From assembly GCA_023423415.1 (NCBI GenBank), contig JAFAFP010000132.1:1-40732 (forward strand): a stretch of DNA of 40,732 bases, given 5' to 3'. Made by a program: the position numbers and the translations under genes. The stretch is from Pseudomonadota bacterium. Its GTDB lineage: Bacteria > Pseudomonadota > Alphaproteobacteria > Rhizobiales > Xanthobacteraceae. Of the stretch, positions 8,948 through 17,395 are shown piece by piece (position 1 is the stretch's first letter; each line of letters opens with the position of its first letter). The notes beneath the pieces were generated by a model. That model had not been told where the DNA came from and did not search any database. It saw nothing but the letters and a program-made list of their open reading frames with translations.

Positions 8948-9012
8948 CCAAACTCCCGACACTGCCCCGAAACGGCACAACCGTGCCGCGGTCACGCTTG
9001 TCGAGAGTTTTC

Positions 9013-10506
9013 ATGTCCGAGTGCATCCTTGTCGTCGATGACGATCCGGTTCAGCGCCGCCTGCTTGAGAACATGGTGCGCAAATTCGGCTATGAGGTCA
9101 TCTTGGCGGAGGGCGGCGAGGAAGCCGCGCGCATCCTCAGCGGCGACGCCCGCATCGACGGAATGATCCTTGATCTCGTAATGCCCGACCTCGACGGTCT
9201 CGGTCTGCTCTCACGCATGCGCGCCGAAGGCATCGCAATTCCGGTCATCGTCCAGACCGCGCATGGCGGCATCGACAACGTGATTTCCGTGATGCGCGCC
9301 GGCGCGTCGGATTTCGTCGTCAAGCCCGCAAGCCCCGAACGTCTGCAGGTCTCGCTGAAGAACGCCCTCAATGCGAGCGCACTGGCCGGGGAGTTGCAGC
9401 GCATCAAGCGCAGCCAGACCGGCACGCTGAGCTTCCGCGATATCGTCACGCGCAGTCCGGCCATGAACTCCGTCCTGCACCAGGCAGAGAAGGCGGCAAC
9501 ATCGACGATCCCGGTTCTGCTCGAAGGCGAATCCGGCGTCGGCAAGGAATTGATCGCGCGCGCCATTCACGGCAGCAGCGAGAGACGCAGGAAGCCCTTT
9601 GTCGCCGTCAACTGCGGCGCAATCCCTGACAATCTCGTGGAATCGATCCTGTTCGGTCACGAGAAGGGCGCCTTCACCGGCGCAACCGAAAAGCATGTCG
9701 GCAAATTCGCCGAAGCCCATGGCGGAACGCTTTTCCTCGACGAGGTCGGCGAATTACCGCAGGCTGCGCAGGTCAAGCTTCTGCGGGCGTTGCAGGAATA
9801 CGAGATTGAGCCGGTTGGCGCCCGCAGAAGCGTGCCGGTCGACGTGCGGGTCATCTCGGCCACCAATCGCAATCTGATCGCGGACGTCAAAGCCGGCCGC
9901 TTTCGCGAAGACCTGTTTTACCGGCTGCATGTCTTTCCAGTTTCCGTGCCGCCACTGCGCGAACGGTCTGAGGATATTCCGGACCTGACCCGCCATTTCC
10001 TGGCGCGGTTCTGCGCCGAGGAAGGCAAATCCATCAAAGCGGTATCCGGAGAGGCTGTGGCCCTGCTGAAGGGCCTGCGTTGGCCGGGCAATGTCCGGCA
10101 ACTTGAAAATGCCGTGTTTCGCGCCGTGGTGCTGGCGGAGGGAGACGAGATCGGGCTGCATGAGTTTCCGCAACTCGCCCGCCTTGACGGTGTTGCGGAT
10201 AGCGGATCGTCGGCATCCCTGGTTCCAGATGACGGCAGCCAACATGCGGCCGAAGGCCTCGCGATCGAGCCGTTACCGCCGTTCAATCCCAATCTTCTGG
10301 CGCTGCTGGACGGAGATCATCTCCGCCCGCTGGACGAACTCGAAGCCGATATCATCCGCTATGCCATCGCTCATTACCGTGGGCAGATGTCGGAGGTGGC
10401 GCGTCGCCTGCGGATTGGGCGTTCGACCCTCTACCGGAAGCTGGAAGGGTTGGGCCTCTCGGATCCCGAACGGTCCAAAACCACCGACGCAGTGGCTGCC
10501 GAGTAA
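9013..10506 (+). CDS. NtrC-family sigma-54-dependent response regulator
   Basis: A 497-residue transcription activator with three domains. The receiver (about 1-120) has the acidic pocket VVDDD and phospho-acceptor D54 in ILDLVMPDLDG. The AAA+ sigma-54 interaction domain (about 145-370) has Walker A GESGVGKE at 172-179, an intact GAFTGA loop at 219-224, Walker B GGTLFLDEVGE and an R-finger region FREDLFYRL. The C-terminal Fis-type helix-turn-helix reads MSEVARRLRIGRSTLYRKL. The intact GAFTGA loop means it should contact sigma-54. ATG 9013 is preferred over an upstream in-frame ATG at 8983 because GAGAG lies 6 nt upstream and the protein then begins directly with the receiver. No histidine kinase is next to it, so its partner is unknown; the next gene encodes an L,D-transpeptidase 149 bp downstream. 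Confidence 0.93.
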   Translation: MSECILVVDDDPVQRRLLENMVRKFGYEVILAEGGEEAARILSGDARIDGMILDLVMPDLDGLGLLSRMRAEGIAIPVIVQTAHGGIDNVISVMRAGASDFVVKPASPERLQVSLKNALNASALAGELQRIKRSQTGTLSFRDIVTRSPAMNSVLHQAEKAATSTIPVLLEGESGVGKELIARAIHGSSERRRKPFVAVNCGAIPDNLVESILFGHEKGAFTGATEKHVGKFAEAHGGTLFLDEVGELPQAAQVKLLRALQEYEIEPVGARRSVPVDVRVISATNRNLIADVKAGRFREDLFYRLHVFPVSVPPLRERSEDIPDLTRHFLARFCAEEGKSIKAVSGEAVALLKGLRWPGNVRQLENAVFRAVVLAEGDEIGLHEFPQLARLDGVADSGSSASLVPDDGSQHAAEGLAIEPLPPFNPNLLALLDGDHLRPLDELEADIIRYAIAHYRGQMSEVARRLRIGRSTLYRKLEGLGLSDPERSKTTDAVAAE

Positions 10507-10655
10507 CATTTCCCGCAATTACGCATCGTCGCTCTGCGGAATTGCCGCAGCGACATTGCGTCAGGCCGAAATTTCGCGTCATTTGCGGTGCATTCCGTTA
10601 TCCTCGACATGGAATGAATCGCGTCTTTCCCTGGGAATTGGCTGAGGAGATTTTG

Positions 10656-12800
10656 ATGCGCGGCCACCACCTCGACCGCATCCTGGCGAGCACTGCGCTC
10701 GCTCTTGTTCTTGGAATTACGGCTCCTGCATTTTCGCAATCGGTCGATCCGGAGGAAAAGGCCCGCGTTGAATCGCGCATTCCGGTTCCCGATACGACCC
10801 TGCCCACGCCACCAAAGGCAGCCGACGTGATGTCGCCGATGCCGGCGAATACCGGTTCGGTGAATGCGAGCCCGGCGCCTGCCGAGGTTCAGACGCCCGC
10901 CGAAACGCAGGCAGCCACGCCAGCGGCCGAGCCGGCTCCTGCTGCCGCAGAATCAGCACCTGCCAAGGAACCGGCAGCACCGGCGACCGCAACCGCCCCC
11001 GCCGAGACGCCGGCCGTTCCGACCGCCACCGCTCCAGCTACGCCTGCTCCGACCGCCACCGCTCCGGTGGCCGAGCCTGCCAAGGCGGAAACGGCCAAGG
11101 CAGCCGTAACGGCTCCGGCCGTCGACGCCGGCTTTGCCGACAAAATGCGCGACCTCGTCACCGCCAAGAACGCCAGCCGCTTCTTTGCCCGGCCGGCCGA
11201 GCGTGCCGCCGCCGAAGCCTTCTACAAGGAGCGCAACTTTGCGCCGCTCTGGACCGACGGTCAGAAGCAGTCGGATCGCGGCGCGGCCGCGGTTGCCTAT
11301 CTGCAGGGCGTCGATGCCGATGGCCTCGATCCCGCCGATTATCCGGTGCCGAATTTCAAGGCCGGCGATGTCGATGCGCTGGCCGAAGCTGAACTCCGTC
11401 TGACCGGCGAGCTGTTGGAATATGCGCGCCACGTCTCGATCGGCCGCGTGCACTTTTCCCGGATCAGCAACGACATCGGCTTCGAGCTCGATGCGCCGGA
11501 ACCGGCCGACGTGCTCGCCAATCTGGCGAACGCCGGCAATCTCAAGCAGGCGCTCGATGCCTATCAGCCGCAGCATCCGCAATACAAACTGCTGAAGGCG
11601 AAGCTTGCCGAGGCCCGCGGCAAATCGGCGGCACCGGCTGAAGACGTCGTCCGCATTCCCACAGAAGGCCGCTTCCACGTCGATTCCGAAGATCCGCGCG
11701 TGCCGCTGCTGCGCAAGCGCCTGAAGATCGCCGGCGACGAGGCCAGCCACGTCTATGACAAGAACGTCACCGACGCGGTGAAGAAATTCCAGCAGAGCGC
11801 AGGCCTCACCGCCGACGGCGTTGTCGGCCCCGCCACGCTGCGCGCGCTGAACGGCGTGCAAAAGCGCGAGCGCACGACGGACATCATCATCGCCAACATG
11901 GACCGCTGGCGCTGGATGCCGCGCGACCTCGGCAAGAACTACGTGATGCTCAACATCCCAGAGTATCGCCTGCGTCTGTTCCGCGACCAGAAGGTTTATT
12001 GGGAAACCAAGGTCGTTGTCGGCAAGCCCTCGCAGGCGACCCCGATCATGACCGGCTCGATGAAGTTCATCACCGTCAACCCGACCTGGAACGTGCCGCC
12101 GTCGATCATCGCCAACGAATATCTGCCGGCGATGCGGCAGGACCCGTCCGTGCTCGAACGCATGGGCCTGCGGATGGAGCAGAACCGCGACGGCACCGTG
12201 CGCATCTATCAGCCGCCGGGCGACCGCAATGCGCTCGGCCGCATCCGCTTCAACTTCCCGAACAAGTTCCTGGTCTATCAGCACGACACGCCGGACAAGC
12301 ACCTGTTCGCGCATGACAAGCGCGCCTACAGCCATGGCTGCATGCGCGTCGAAGACCCGCTGATGTATGGCGAGAAGCTGCTGTCGATCGCGCTGCCGGA
12401 GCAGAAATATTCCAAAGACAAGCTGCGCTCGATGTACGGCTCGTCGGAGATCAACATCAACTTCCCGACCGCGCTGCCGGTCCACCTGACCTACCAGACC
12501 GCGTTCGTGGACGATGCGGGCAACCTGCAGATCCGTGACGACATCTATGGCCGCGACGCCCGCCATATCGCGATCCTGCGCGGCGACGAGCGCAAGCTGG
12601 CGGACGTGGCGCAGGCCACTCGCCCGACCGGCTCCGGCATCAGCCAGGACCAGCTCCGCTTCCAGAGCCGCGAAGCGCGCGAAATGAGCCCGTTCGCCGA
12701 CTGGTTCCAGTCCCGGACGGCCTCCAACAACCCGAATGACCGCCGCCGTGGCGCCCAGGCGAACGGACCGCAGGACTTCTTCAGCCGGTTGTTCCGCTAA
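10656..12800 (+). CDS. L,D-transpeptidase (YcbB/LdtD-like, YkuD domain)
   Basis: A 714-residue periplasmic peptidoglycan cross-linking enzyme, expected to make 3-3 links between meso-diaminopimelate residues. It begins with a signal peptide (MRGHHLDRILASTALALVLG, cleaved near FSQ), followed by a long Ala/Pro/Thr/Glu-rich linker (about residues 45-150), a scaffold region with the FYKERNFAPLWTDG motif typical of the YcbB family, a PG_binding_1 domain (VPLLRKRLKI to GVVGPATLRALN) and a YkuD catalytic domain with VNPTWNVPPSI and the active-site SHGCMRVEDP, giving H560 and catalytic C562. The ATG at 10656 has GAGGAGA 5 nt upstream; an upstream in-frame start at 10542 is not needed. The linker has an 18-bp direct repeat in its DNA. 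Its neighbour at 13037 is also a wall enzyme family member. Confidence 0.93.
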   Translation: MRGHHLDRILASTALALVLGITAPAFSQSVDPEEKARVESRIPVPDTTLPTPPKAADVMSPMPANTGSVNASPAPAEVQTPAETQAATPAAEPAPAAAESAPAKEPAAPATATAPAETPAVPTATAPATPAPTATAPVAEPAKAETAKAAVTAPAVDAGFADKMRDLVTAKNASRFFARPAERAAAEAFYKERNFAPLWTDGQKQSDRGAAAVAYLQGVDADGLDPADYPVPNFKAGDVDALAEAELRLTGELLEYARHVSIGRVHFSRISNDIGFELDAPEPADVLANLANAGNLKQALDAYQPQHPQYKLLKAKLAEARGKSAAPAEDVVRIPTEGRFHVDSEDPRVPLLRKRLKIAGDEASHVYDKNVTDAVKKFQQSAGLTADGVVGPATLRALNGVQKRERTTDIIIANMDRWRWMPRDLGKNYVMLNIPEYRLRLFRDQKVYWETKVVVGKPSQATPIMTGSMKFITVNPTWNVPPSIIANEYLPAMRQDPSVLERMGLRMEQNRDGTVRIYQPPGDRNALGRIRFNFPNKFLVYQHDTPDKHLFAHDKRAYSHGCMRVEDPLMYGEKLLSIALPEQKYSKDKLRSMYGSSEININFPTALPVHLTYQTAFVDDAGNLQIRDDIYGRDARHIAILRGDERKLADVAQATRPTGSGISQDQLRFQSREAREMSPFADWFQSRTASNNPNDRRRGAQANGPQDFFSRLFR
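11018..11065 (+). repeat. 18-bp direct repeat inside the Pro/Ala-rich linker of the L,D-transpeptidase
   Basis: TCCGACCGCCACCGCTCC occurs at 11018-11035 and again at 11048-11065, encoding two PTATAP-like units. It suggests slippage-driven length variation of the linker; no regulatory role is implied. Confidence 0.7.
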
Positions 12801-12832
12801 ACGGCGAGGCCTCGGGCCCACTCAATCTTCCA

Positions 12833-12876
12833 GGCCGCTCGTTAACCATTCCGGTTGGCGGGCGGCCTAAGTTTTT
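12833..12876 (+). terminator. Possible intrinsic terminator after the L,D-transpeptidase gene
   Basis: GGCCGC at 12833-12838 pairs with GCGGCC at 12862-12867, and a run of five T residues begins at 12872. The loop is long (23 nt, with partial internal pairing), so the call is tentative. It sits 33 nt after the stop codon. Confidence 0.4.
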
Positions 12877-13036
12877 GGGGACAGGCCAGTTTTTGCCATA
12901 CTCTGTCCCTATCACAATTCCTTGAAATCGTCGGGGGACAATAATCTCACGTTAACTCCGCTTCGTAACACTGCGTTCACCATGGCCGCAGCGTCGCGCG
13001 CCATCCGTTTGTTTCCTCATCACCGTAGGATTGTTC

Positions 13037-14689
13037 GTGCCAGTCGGTCACGCGCGCAAAACCAAGTTCCGGATTGCAACGCGCGCAACGCAGCGCCTGG
13101 CGCTGGCCGCCCTCGTCACCCTCCTCGGTTCCGAAGGCCTGCACACCGCCGTCGCCAACGGCGATACCCGCACGATTTCGATGCACCATACGCATCGCGG
13201 CGATGACATCACCGTCACCTTCAAGCGCAACGGCCGCTACGATGACGACGGGCTGAAAAAGCTCAATCACTTCCTGCGTGACTGGCGCACCGACGACGTC
13301 ACCACCATGGACCCGCAATTGTTCGATGCGGTCTGGGAAGTGTCCCGCGAATTCGGTTCCGACAAGCGGATCCACATCATTTCGTCCTACCGGTCGCCCC
13401 GCACCAACGCGATGCTGCGCGGCCGGTCCGCCTCCAGCGGCGTCGCCCGTCACAGCCTGCACATGCAGGGCAAGGCGATGGATTTCTTCATTCCCGGCGT
13501 GTCGCTGGAGAAGATCCGTGAAGCCGGCCTGCGCCTGCAGCGCGGTGGAGTCGGCTTCTACCCGACCTCAGGCTCGCCGTTCGTGCACATGGACGTCGGC
13601 AATGTGCGCCATTGGCCGCGCATGACCCGCGAGCAGCTTGTCCGCGTATTTCCGGACGGCCGCACCGTTCACCTGCCGACCGACGGTAAGCCTCTGGGCG
13701 GCTTTGCCCTGGCGCAAGCCGATATCGAACGTCGCGGTTCTGGCGCCGACACCCGTCCGTCCAACCCGCTGAGCCGCCTGTTCGCCTTCAACAAGAAGAA
13801 GCCGGCAGCCGAGAGCGAAGTCGCAGTGCCGGTGCCGGCCGCCGCACCCACGCAGGTCGCCACGGCCGGGGGCCGCGAGAACATTCTGGCGGGCGTGGAA
13901 ACGGTAATGCCGCAGCCGGCTCCAACCGTCGTCGCGACCGTTGCCATTCCGATGCCGAAATCGCGGCCCGCGACTGCCCCTCGCCAGGTGGTTGCGGCTG
14001 CACAAGCTGCGCGCGAGCCGGTTCCGCTGCCGACGGCAGCCCCGGCCGCAAGCTCCTATTCGCTCGCGGCGATCACGCCGAACGACATCATCCTGTCGCG
14101 TGGCTATTGGCAGGGCCTGCCGGAAGCACCGGCTGAGAACTCCGCCTCCCGCCGCCGTGGTACCGAAGTCGCCTCTGCCGATACGTCCACCGGCAGCATC
14201 GGCCCGTTCGCCGCCCCTCCGGGCTACGGCGAAGGCAAGACCCATCGCTCATCGCTGTCATACGCCGGTCAGACCGAGCCGGAAGCAGAGCCCTCCCCGC
14301 AGCGCGCAAAGACCGGCGCGATCCCGCGCGCAGCAGCAATCGCCGCAAACACCACGATCGCCTCCAAGGCCCGTCCCAACACTCCGACGGAAGTGCAGTC
14401 AGCTTCGGCGGTGAGCGACCCCCGGGACATCGAGGCGCGACGCTGGGACGGTCCCTGGATGCGTGCGCTGATCATGACGCCCAGCGTCGAGCGCTTCATG
14501 AACACGACGCTTTACGGCAATCAGGATTTTCGCAGCTTGCAGCCAATGCTGCAGAAGCCCACCGAAATGGTGCTGATGGCCTTCGCGCCGGAACCCACCT
14601 CCAGCCTGACGCATGTTCGCTTCGAAGGCCGTGCGATCGAATTCGTGGCAACCGCGACTTTCACAACGCGCACAACTGCGGCGCGGTAA
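13037..14689 (+). CDS. DUF882 (YcbK-type, M15-like) exported protein with long C-terminal extension
   Basis: A 550-residue protein. After a basic N-terminus and hydrophobic stretch (ATQRLALAALVTLLG) comes a DUF882/peptidase M15A domain with SSYRSPRTN, SLHMQGKAMDFF and FVHMDVGNVRHW. The likely zinc ligands of the M15 fold are present: H142 and D149 in HxxGxAxD, and H184 in HMD. The family is related to murein-cleaving D,D-carboxypeptidases. Residues from about 240 to 480 are a low-complexity Ala/Pro/Val-rich tail, and a conserved-looking end (GPWMRALIMTPSVERFM and a LTHVRFEGRAI segment) follows. The start is taken as GTG 13037, 6 nt after AGGA; a TTG at 13031 is also in frame. It probably acts at the peptidoglycan and follows the L,D-transpeptidase gene. 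Confidence 0.87.
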   Translation: MPVGHARKTKFRIATRATQRLALAALVTLLGSEGLHTAVANGDTRTISMHHTHRGDDITVTFKRNGRYDDDGLKKLNHFLRDWRTDDVTTMDPQLFDAVWEVSREFGSDKRIHIISSYRSPRTNAMLRGRSASSGVARHSLHMQGKAMDFFIPGVSLEKIREAGLRLQRGGVGFYPTSGSPFVHMDVGNVRHWPRMTREQLVRVFPDGRTVHLPTDGKPLGGFALAQADIERRGSGADTRPSNPLSRLFAFNKKKPAAESEVAVPVPAAAPTQVATAGGRENILAGVETVMPQPAPTVVATVAIPMPKSRPATAPRQVVAAAQAAREPVPLPTAAPAASSYSLAAITPNDIILSRGYWQGLPEAPAENSASRRRGTEVASADTSTGSIGPFAAPPGYGEGKTHRSSLSYAGQTEPEAEPSPQRAKTGAIPRAAAIAANTTIASKARPNTPTEVQSASAVSDPRDIEARRWDGPWMRALIMTPSVERFMNTTLYGNQDFRSLQPMLQKPTEMVLMAFAPEPTSSLTHVRFEGRAIEFVATATFTTRTTAAR

Positions 14690-14696
14690 CTCCGTT

Positions 14697-14790
14697 CCAC
14701 CGCTCGTCCCCGCGGAGGCGGTGACCCAGCACTTCTTGAATGCTGGTCGCTAAGACAGCCCTGGATTCCCGCTTTCGCGGGAATGAGCGG
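14697..14790. repeat. REP-like palindromic intergenic element
   Basis: Between the DUF882 gene and gapR there are two adjacent inverted repeats: CCAGCA/TGCTGG arms at 14726-14731 and 14741-14746, and ATTCCCGC-TTTC-GCGGGAAT at 14765-14784 in the context TGGATTCCCGC. The latter sequence is a common scattered repeat form in Bradyrhizobiaceae and other proteobacterial genomes. Either hairpin could also act as a bidirectional terminator for the two convergent genes. Copy number in the genome cannot be judged from one window. Confidence 0.6.
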
Positions 14791-14820
14791 AGGGCCTGGC
14801 CGCAAATCAGTATTGCCGCC

Positions 14821-15099
14821 TCACGGCCGCAACATGCCGAGCGCGTGCATGTAGGTTTCAAGGATCGCGTCCTGTTCCTCACGCTCGGTCGGCTCGATCT
14901 TGCGCAGCCGGACGATCGTGCGCAACGCCTTGGTGTCGAAGCCGTTGCCCTTGGCTTCCGCATAGACGTCGCGGATATCGTCGGAAATGGCCTTCTTTTC
15001 TTCCTCGAGCTTTTCGATCCGCTCGATGATGCTCTTCAGCTGGTCCTTCGCAAAGCTGAGGGAAGCTTCTTCTACTTCGATTGCGGCGGACGCAGGCAT
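14821..15099 (-). CDS. gapR: DUF2312/GapR nucleoid-associated protein
   Basis: A 92-residue helical protein: a coiled-coil segment (FAKDQLKSIIERIEKLEEEKKAISDDIRDVYAEA) followed by GNGFDTKALRTIVRLRK and a C-terminal helix ending ALGMLRP. This is the DUF2312/UPF0335 family. Its Caulobacter member GapR (about the same length) is a chromosome-structuring protein that binds overtwisted DNA ahead of replication and transcription machinery. The KGNGFDxKxLR segment is diagnostic. The ATG at 15097-15099 has AGGAG upstream at slightly long spacing. It converges on the DUF882 gene across the REP-like element and is separate from the nitronate monooxygenase gene 157 nt upstream. Confidence 0.9.
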   Translation of the reverse strand: MPASAAIEVEEASLSFAKDQLKSIIERIEKLEEEKKAISDDIRDVYAEAKGNGFDTKALRTIVRLRKIEPTEREEQDAILETYMHALGMLRP

Positions 15100-15255
15100 T
15101 GCTACTCATCTCCTGAACTATGAAGAATGGTTTTCGGCAGCCCGGGCCAAAGGGTCAAGGACCCATTGCCGCTGCGCCCGTCATCCACAGGAAGGCACAA
15201 CATCAGCGCATAATGGTTGCAAATCCGAAGGCCAGCCTTGCATGCGGCCGTGAGA

Positions 15256-16329
15256 TCACTGCGCCCGGTACAGCTTGTCCTGCGCCTCGGCCGCCAGCTT
15301 GCGTGTGAGGGCGCCGGCCGGCATCTCGACGCCAAGCGCTGCCGCCTGACCCGACCACAATGGCGAGAAATCTCCGGACCCCGCAGCCTCCGCTTTGGAC
15401 CTCAATGGCGCGATCGCACCTGCAGACAGCGGGAAAGCCGGAGCCTCCGAAATCGGACCCAGTTCACGCATCAGGCGATTGTAAAGGCCGCGTGCGGGGC
15501 GGCCCGTCATCAGGGTGGTCAACGCTGTCCCGTCGTCACTCGCGCTCTTCAATGCTTTGCGATGCAGCGCCGAGATCTTTGACTCCGGACAGAGCAGATA
15601 GGCGGTACCGATCTGCACCGCGGCAGCCCCGAGCATGAAGGCGGCGGCGATGCCGCGCGCATCGGTCACCCCGCCCGCGGCAATGACCGGAATGCGCACC
15701 GCATCCACAATCTGCGGCACAAGGGCGAATGTTCCGGCCTGCGCGGCGATATCGGAGGTCAGGAACATCCCGCGATGTCCCCCAGCATCGTTTCCCTGCG
15801 CGATCACGGCGTCCACACCCTGAAGCTCGAGCCAGCGCGCCTCAGCCGCCGTCGTTGCCGAACTGAATGTGACGATACCCGCGTTCTTGACGCGCTCGAA
15901 CAATGCCGGCTCCGGCAGTCCAAAATGAAAGCTGACGACCTCCGGTCTCAGTTCCAGAACCAGATCGCAGAACGCTGCATCGAATGGCCTTCGCATGCTG
16001 GCCGGCACCGGCTGTGCTGGGTCGATGGCCAACTCGCGATAATAAGGCGCCAGCCGCTCACGCCATGCAGCTTCACGCGCATTGCTGAGTTCGGGCGATT
16101 GATGACAGAAGAAATTGAGGTTGACCGGTTTCTTCGTCCGGGCGCGGAATTTGGTGACCTCGTCGCGAACCTGCGCGAGATCAAGCATCGCACAGGGCAG
16201 TGACGCAAGGCCGCCCGCCTCAGCCACTTCCACGGCGAGATTGTGGTCCATTGCGCCTGCCATCGGCGCAAGGACGATCGGATGTTCGATTTCAAGCTTG
16301 TCGATCAGACGACGGTCCGGCCAGGCCAT
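15256..16329 (-). CDS. Nitronate monooxygenase / NPD-family flavin oxidoreductase
   Basis: A 357-residue TIM-barrel flavoprotein of the 2-nitropropane dioxygenase family, which oxidises alkyl nitronates using FMN and oxygen in the cytoplasm. Seen: the N-terminal PIVLAPMAGAMD strand-loop, KPVNLNFFCHQ, the FMN/active-site motif AQGNDAGGHRG with the family's catalytic histidine, PVIAAGGVTDARGIAAAFMLGAAAVQIGTAYLLCPES and a C-terminal SPLWSGQAA segment. ATG 16329 has GGAG 8 nt upstream. The order of motifs fits the class with a Class I-like nitronate monooxygenase, but physiological substrates of most homologues are unknown. It stands alone between gapR and the lytic transglycosylase. Confidence 0.88.
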   Translation of the reverse strand: MAWPDRRLIDKLEIEHPIVLAPMAGAMDHNLAVEVAEAGGLASLPCAMLDLAQVRDEVTKFRARTKKPVNLNFFCHQSPELSNAREAAWRERLAPYYRELAIDPAQPVPASMRRPFDAAFCDLVLELRPEVVSFHFGLPEPALFERVKNAGIVTFSSATTAAEARWLELQGVDAVIAQGNDAGGHRGMFLTSDIAAQAGTFALVPQIVDAVRIPVIAAGGVTDARGIAAAFMLGAAAVQIGTAYLLCPESKISALHRKALKSASDDGTALTTLMTGRPARGLYNRLMRELGPISEAPAFPLSAGAIAPLRSKAEAAGSGDFSPLWSGQAAALGVEMPAGALTRKLAAEAQDKLYRAQ

Positions 16330-16435
16330 ATGTCAGACTCCAGATGCCGTGTGACTTAAGCACAGACAACGGCGCCCCCGCGCGATGAAAAATGTGATCC
16401 ACCGCATGAAAATTTTTGACGGACGCGCGCGACGA

Positions 16436-17245
16436 TCATTCACCCATGAGGCGTTGGGCGAACACTGAAATCGTTTTCTGATAAACCGGCGACTTATTCC
16501 ATTCTTTCAGCACGTCGTAATTCCGCGTGCCCTCGGCAAATCCTGCGCCGCGCTGCCAGCCGTAACCACGCAAGTAGTTCGCCGTCGAGGCCAGCACGTC
16601 GGGGACGGAACGGATCAGGTCGCGGCGGCCATTGCCGTCGAAATCGACCGCGTATTTCACGAACGATGACGGCAGGAACTGGGTCTGGCCGATCTCGCCG
16701 GCCCAGGCGCCGCGAAGCTGATCGGGGGTGTAATCGCCTTTGTCGATGATCCGCATGGCATCGAGCAATTCGCTCTGGAAGCGCTCGGTGCGGCGACAGT
16801 CATGCGCCAACGTCGCCAGCGACCGCAGCGCCGATTGCTTGCCCTGATTGACGCCGAAATCCGTCTCCAGTCCCCAGATGGCGATGACCACCGCGCCAGG
16901 CACGCCGTATTGCTGCTCGATCCGCGACAGCAATCCTGCATGCTGCTGCATGAGATTGCGGGCCTTGCCGATGCGCTGCTGGATCCGCGGCAGTCCGAAC
17001 TCCTCGAAACTACGCTTGAAATGTCCTTGCCGCCTGTCGAGCGACAGAACCTGCGGGTCGGGCGTCAGATTGGACAGCGCTGAAGCCGTGCGCTGCGAGA
17101 TCCCTTTGGCCACGGCTTCGCTCTGAAATGCGGCCGCCCACGCATCGAAGTCACCGCCGCATTGCGCCGCCAGGGCGGGAAGCGATTGAAAACCGATCAA
17201 CAAACCGAACAGGCCACCTGCAATCCGCTTGTCGATGAATGCCAC
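16436..17245 (-). CDS. Lytic murein transglycosylase, MltB family
   Basis: A 269-residue exported enzyme that cleaves the glycan strand of peptidoglycan to give 1,6-anhydromuropeptides. The N-terminus has a signal-like segment (IAGGLFGLLIGFQSLPALAA, cleaved before QCGGDF). The catalytic glutamate is in IAIWGLETDFG, followed by SALRSLATLAHD, the WAGEIGQTQFLPSSF segment and a YAVDFDGNGRRDL loop, all typical of the SLT-2/MltB fold. It lacks the C-terminal PG-binding domain found in many homologues, ending RLMGE. I prefer the GTG at 17245, with GGAG 7 nt upstream, to a TTG 27 nt further out. Confidence 0.88.
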   Translation of the reverse strand: MAFIDKRIAGGLFGLLIGFQSLPALAAQCGGDFDAWAAAFQSEAVAKGISQRTASALSNLTPDPQVLSLDRRQGHFKRSFEEFGLPRIQQRIGKARNLMQQHAGLLSRIEQQYGVPGAVVIAIWGLETDFGVNQGKQSALRSLATLAHDCRRTERFQSELLDAMRIIDKGDYTPDQLRGAWAGEIGQTQFLPSSFVKYAVDFDGNGRRDLIRSVPDVLASTANYLRGYGWQRGAGFAEGTRNYDVLKEWNKSPVYQKTISVFAQRLMGE

Positions 17246-17395
17246 GTCGCCGCTCCGATGAGGGAATGACAAAGGCTATTCTAGCGTGCGAATTCCGGCA
17301 AAAAGCCGACGCGTCGTCTCGCGACCGAGGCGGCGACGCAACAACCATTCGAATGGAAAAACGGCCACGCCGATGCGCAGCCGGGAGGCGTCGGA

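Noticed and set aside
10953..12821. Long open antisense frame (over 600 codons) on the minus strand
   Set aside because: It lies opposite the L,D-transpeptidase, whose motifs are intact; the antisense translation is His/Arg/Gly-rich without family features, typical of GC-rich codon shadows.
12922..13206. Plus-strand frame of 94 codons starting before the DUF882 gene
   Set aside because: Most of it overlaps the DUF882 coding region in another frame, and the translation becomes Arg/Pro-rich shadow sequence; no ribosome-binding site.
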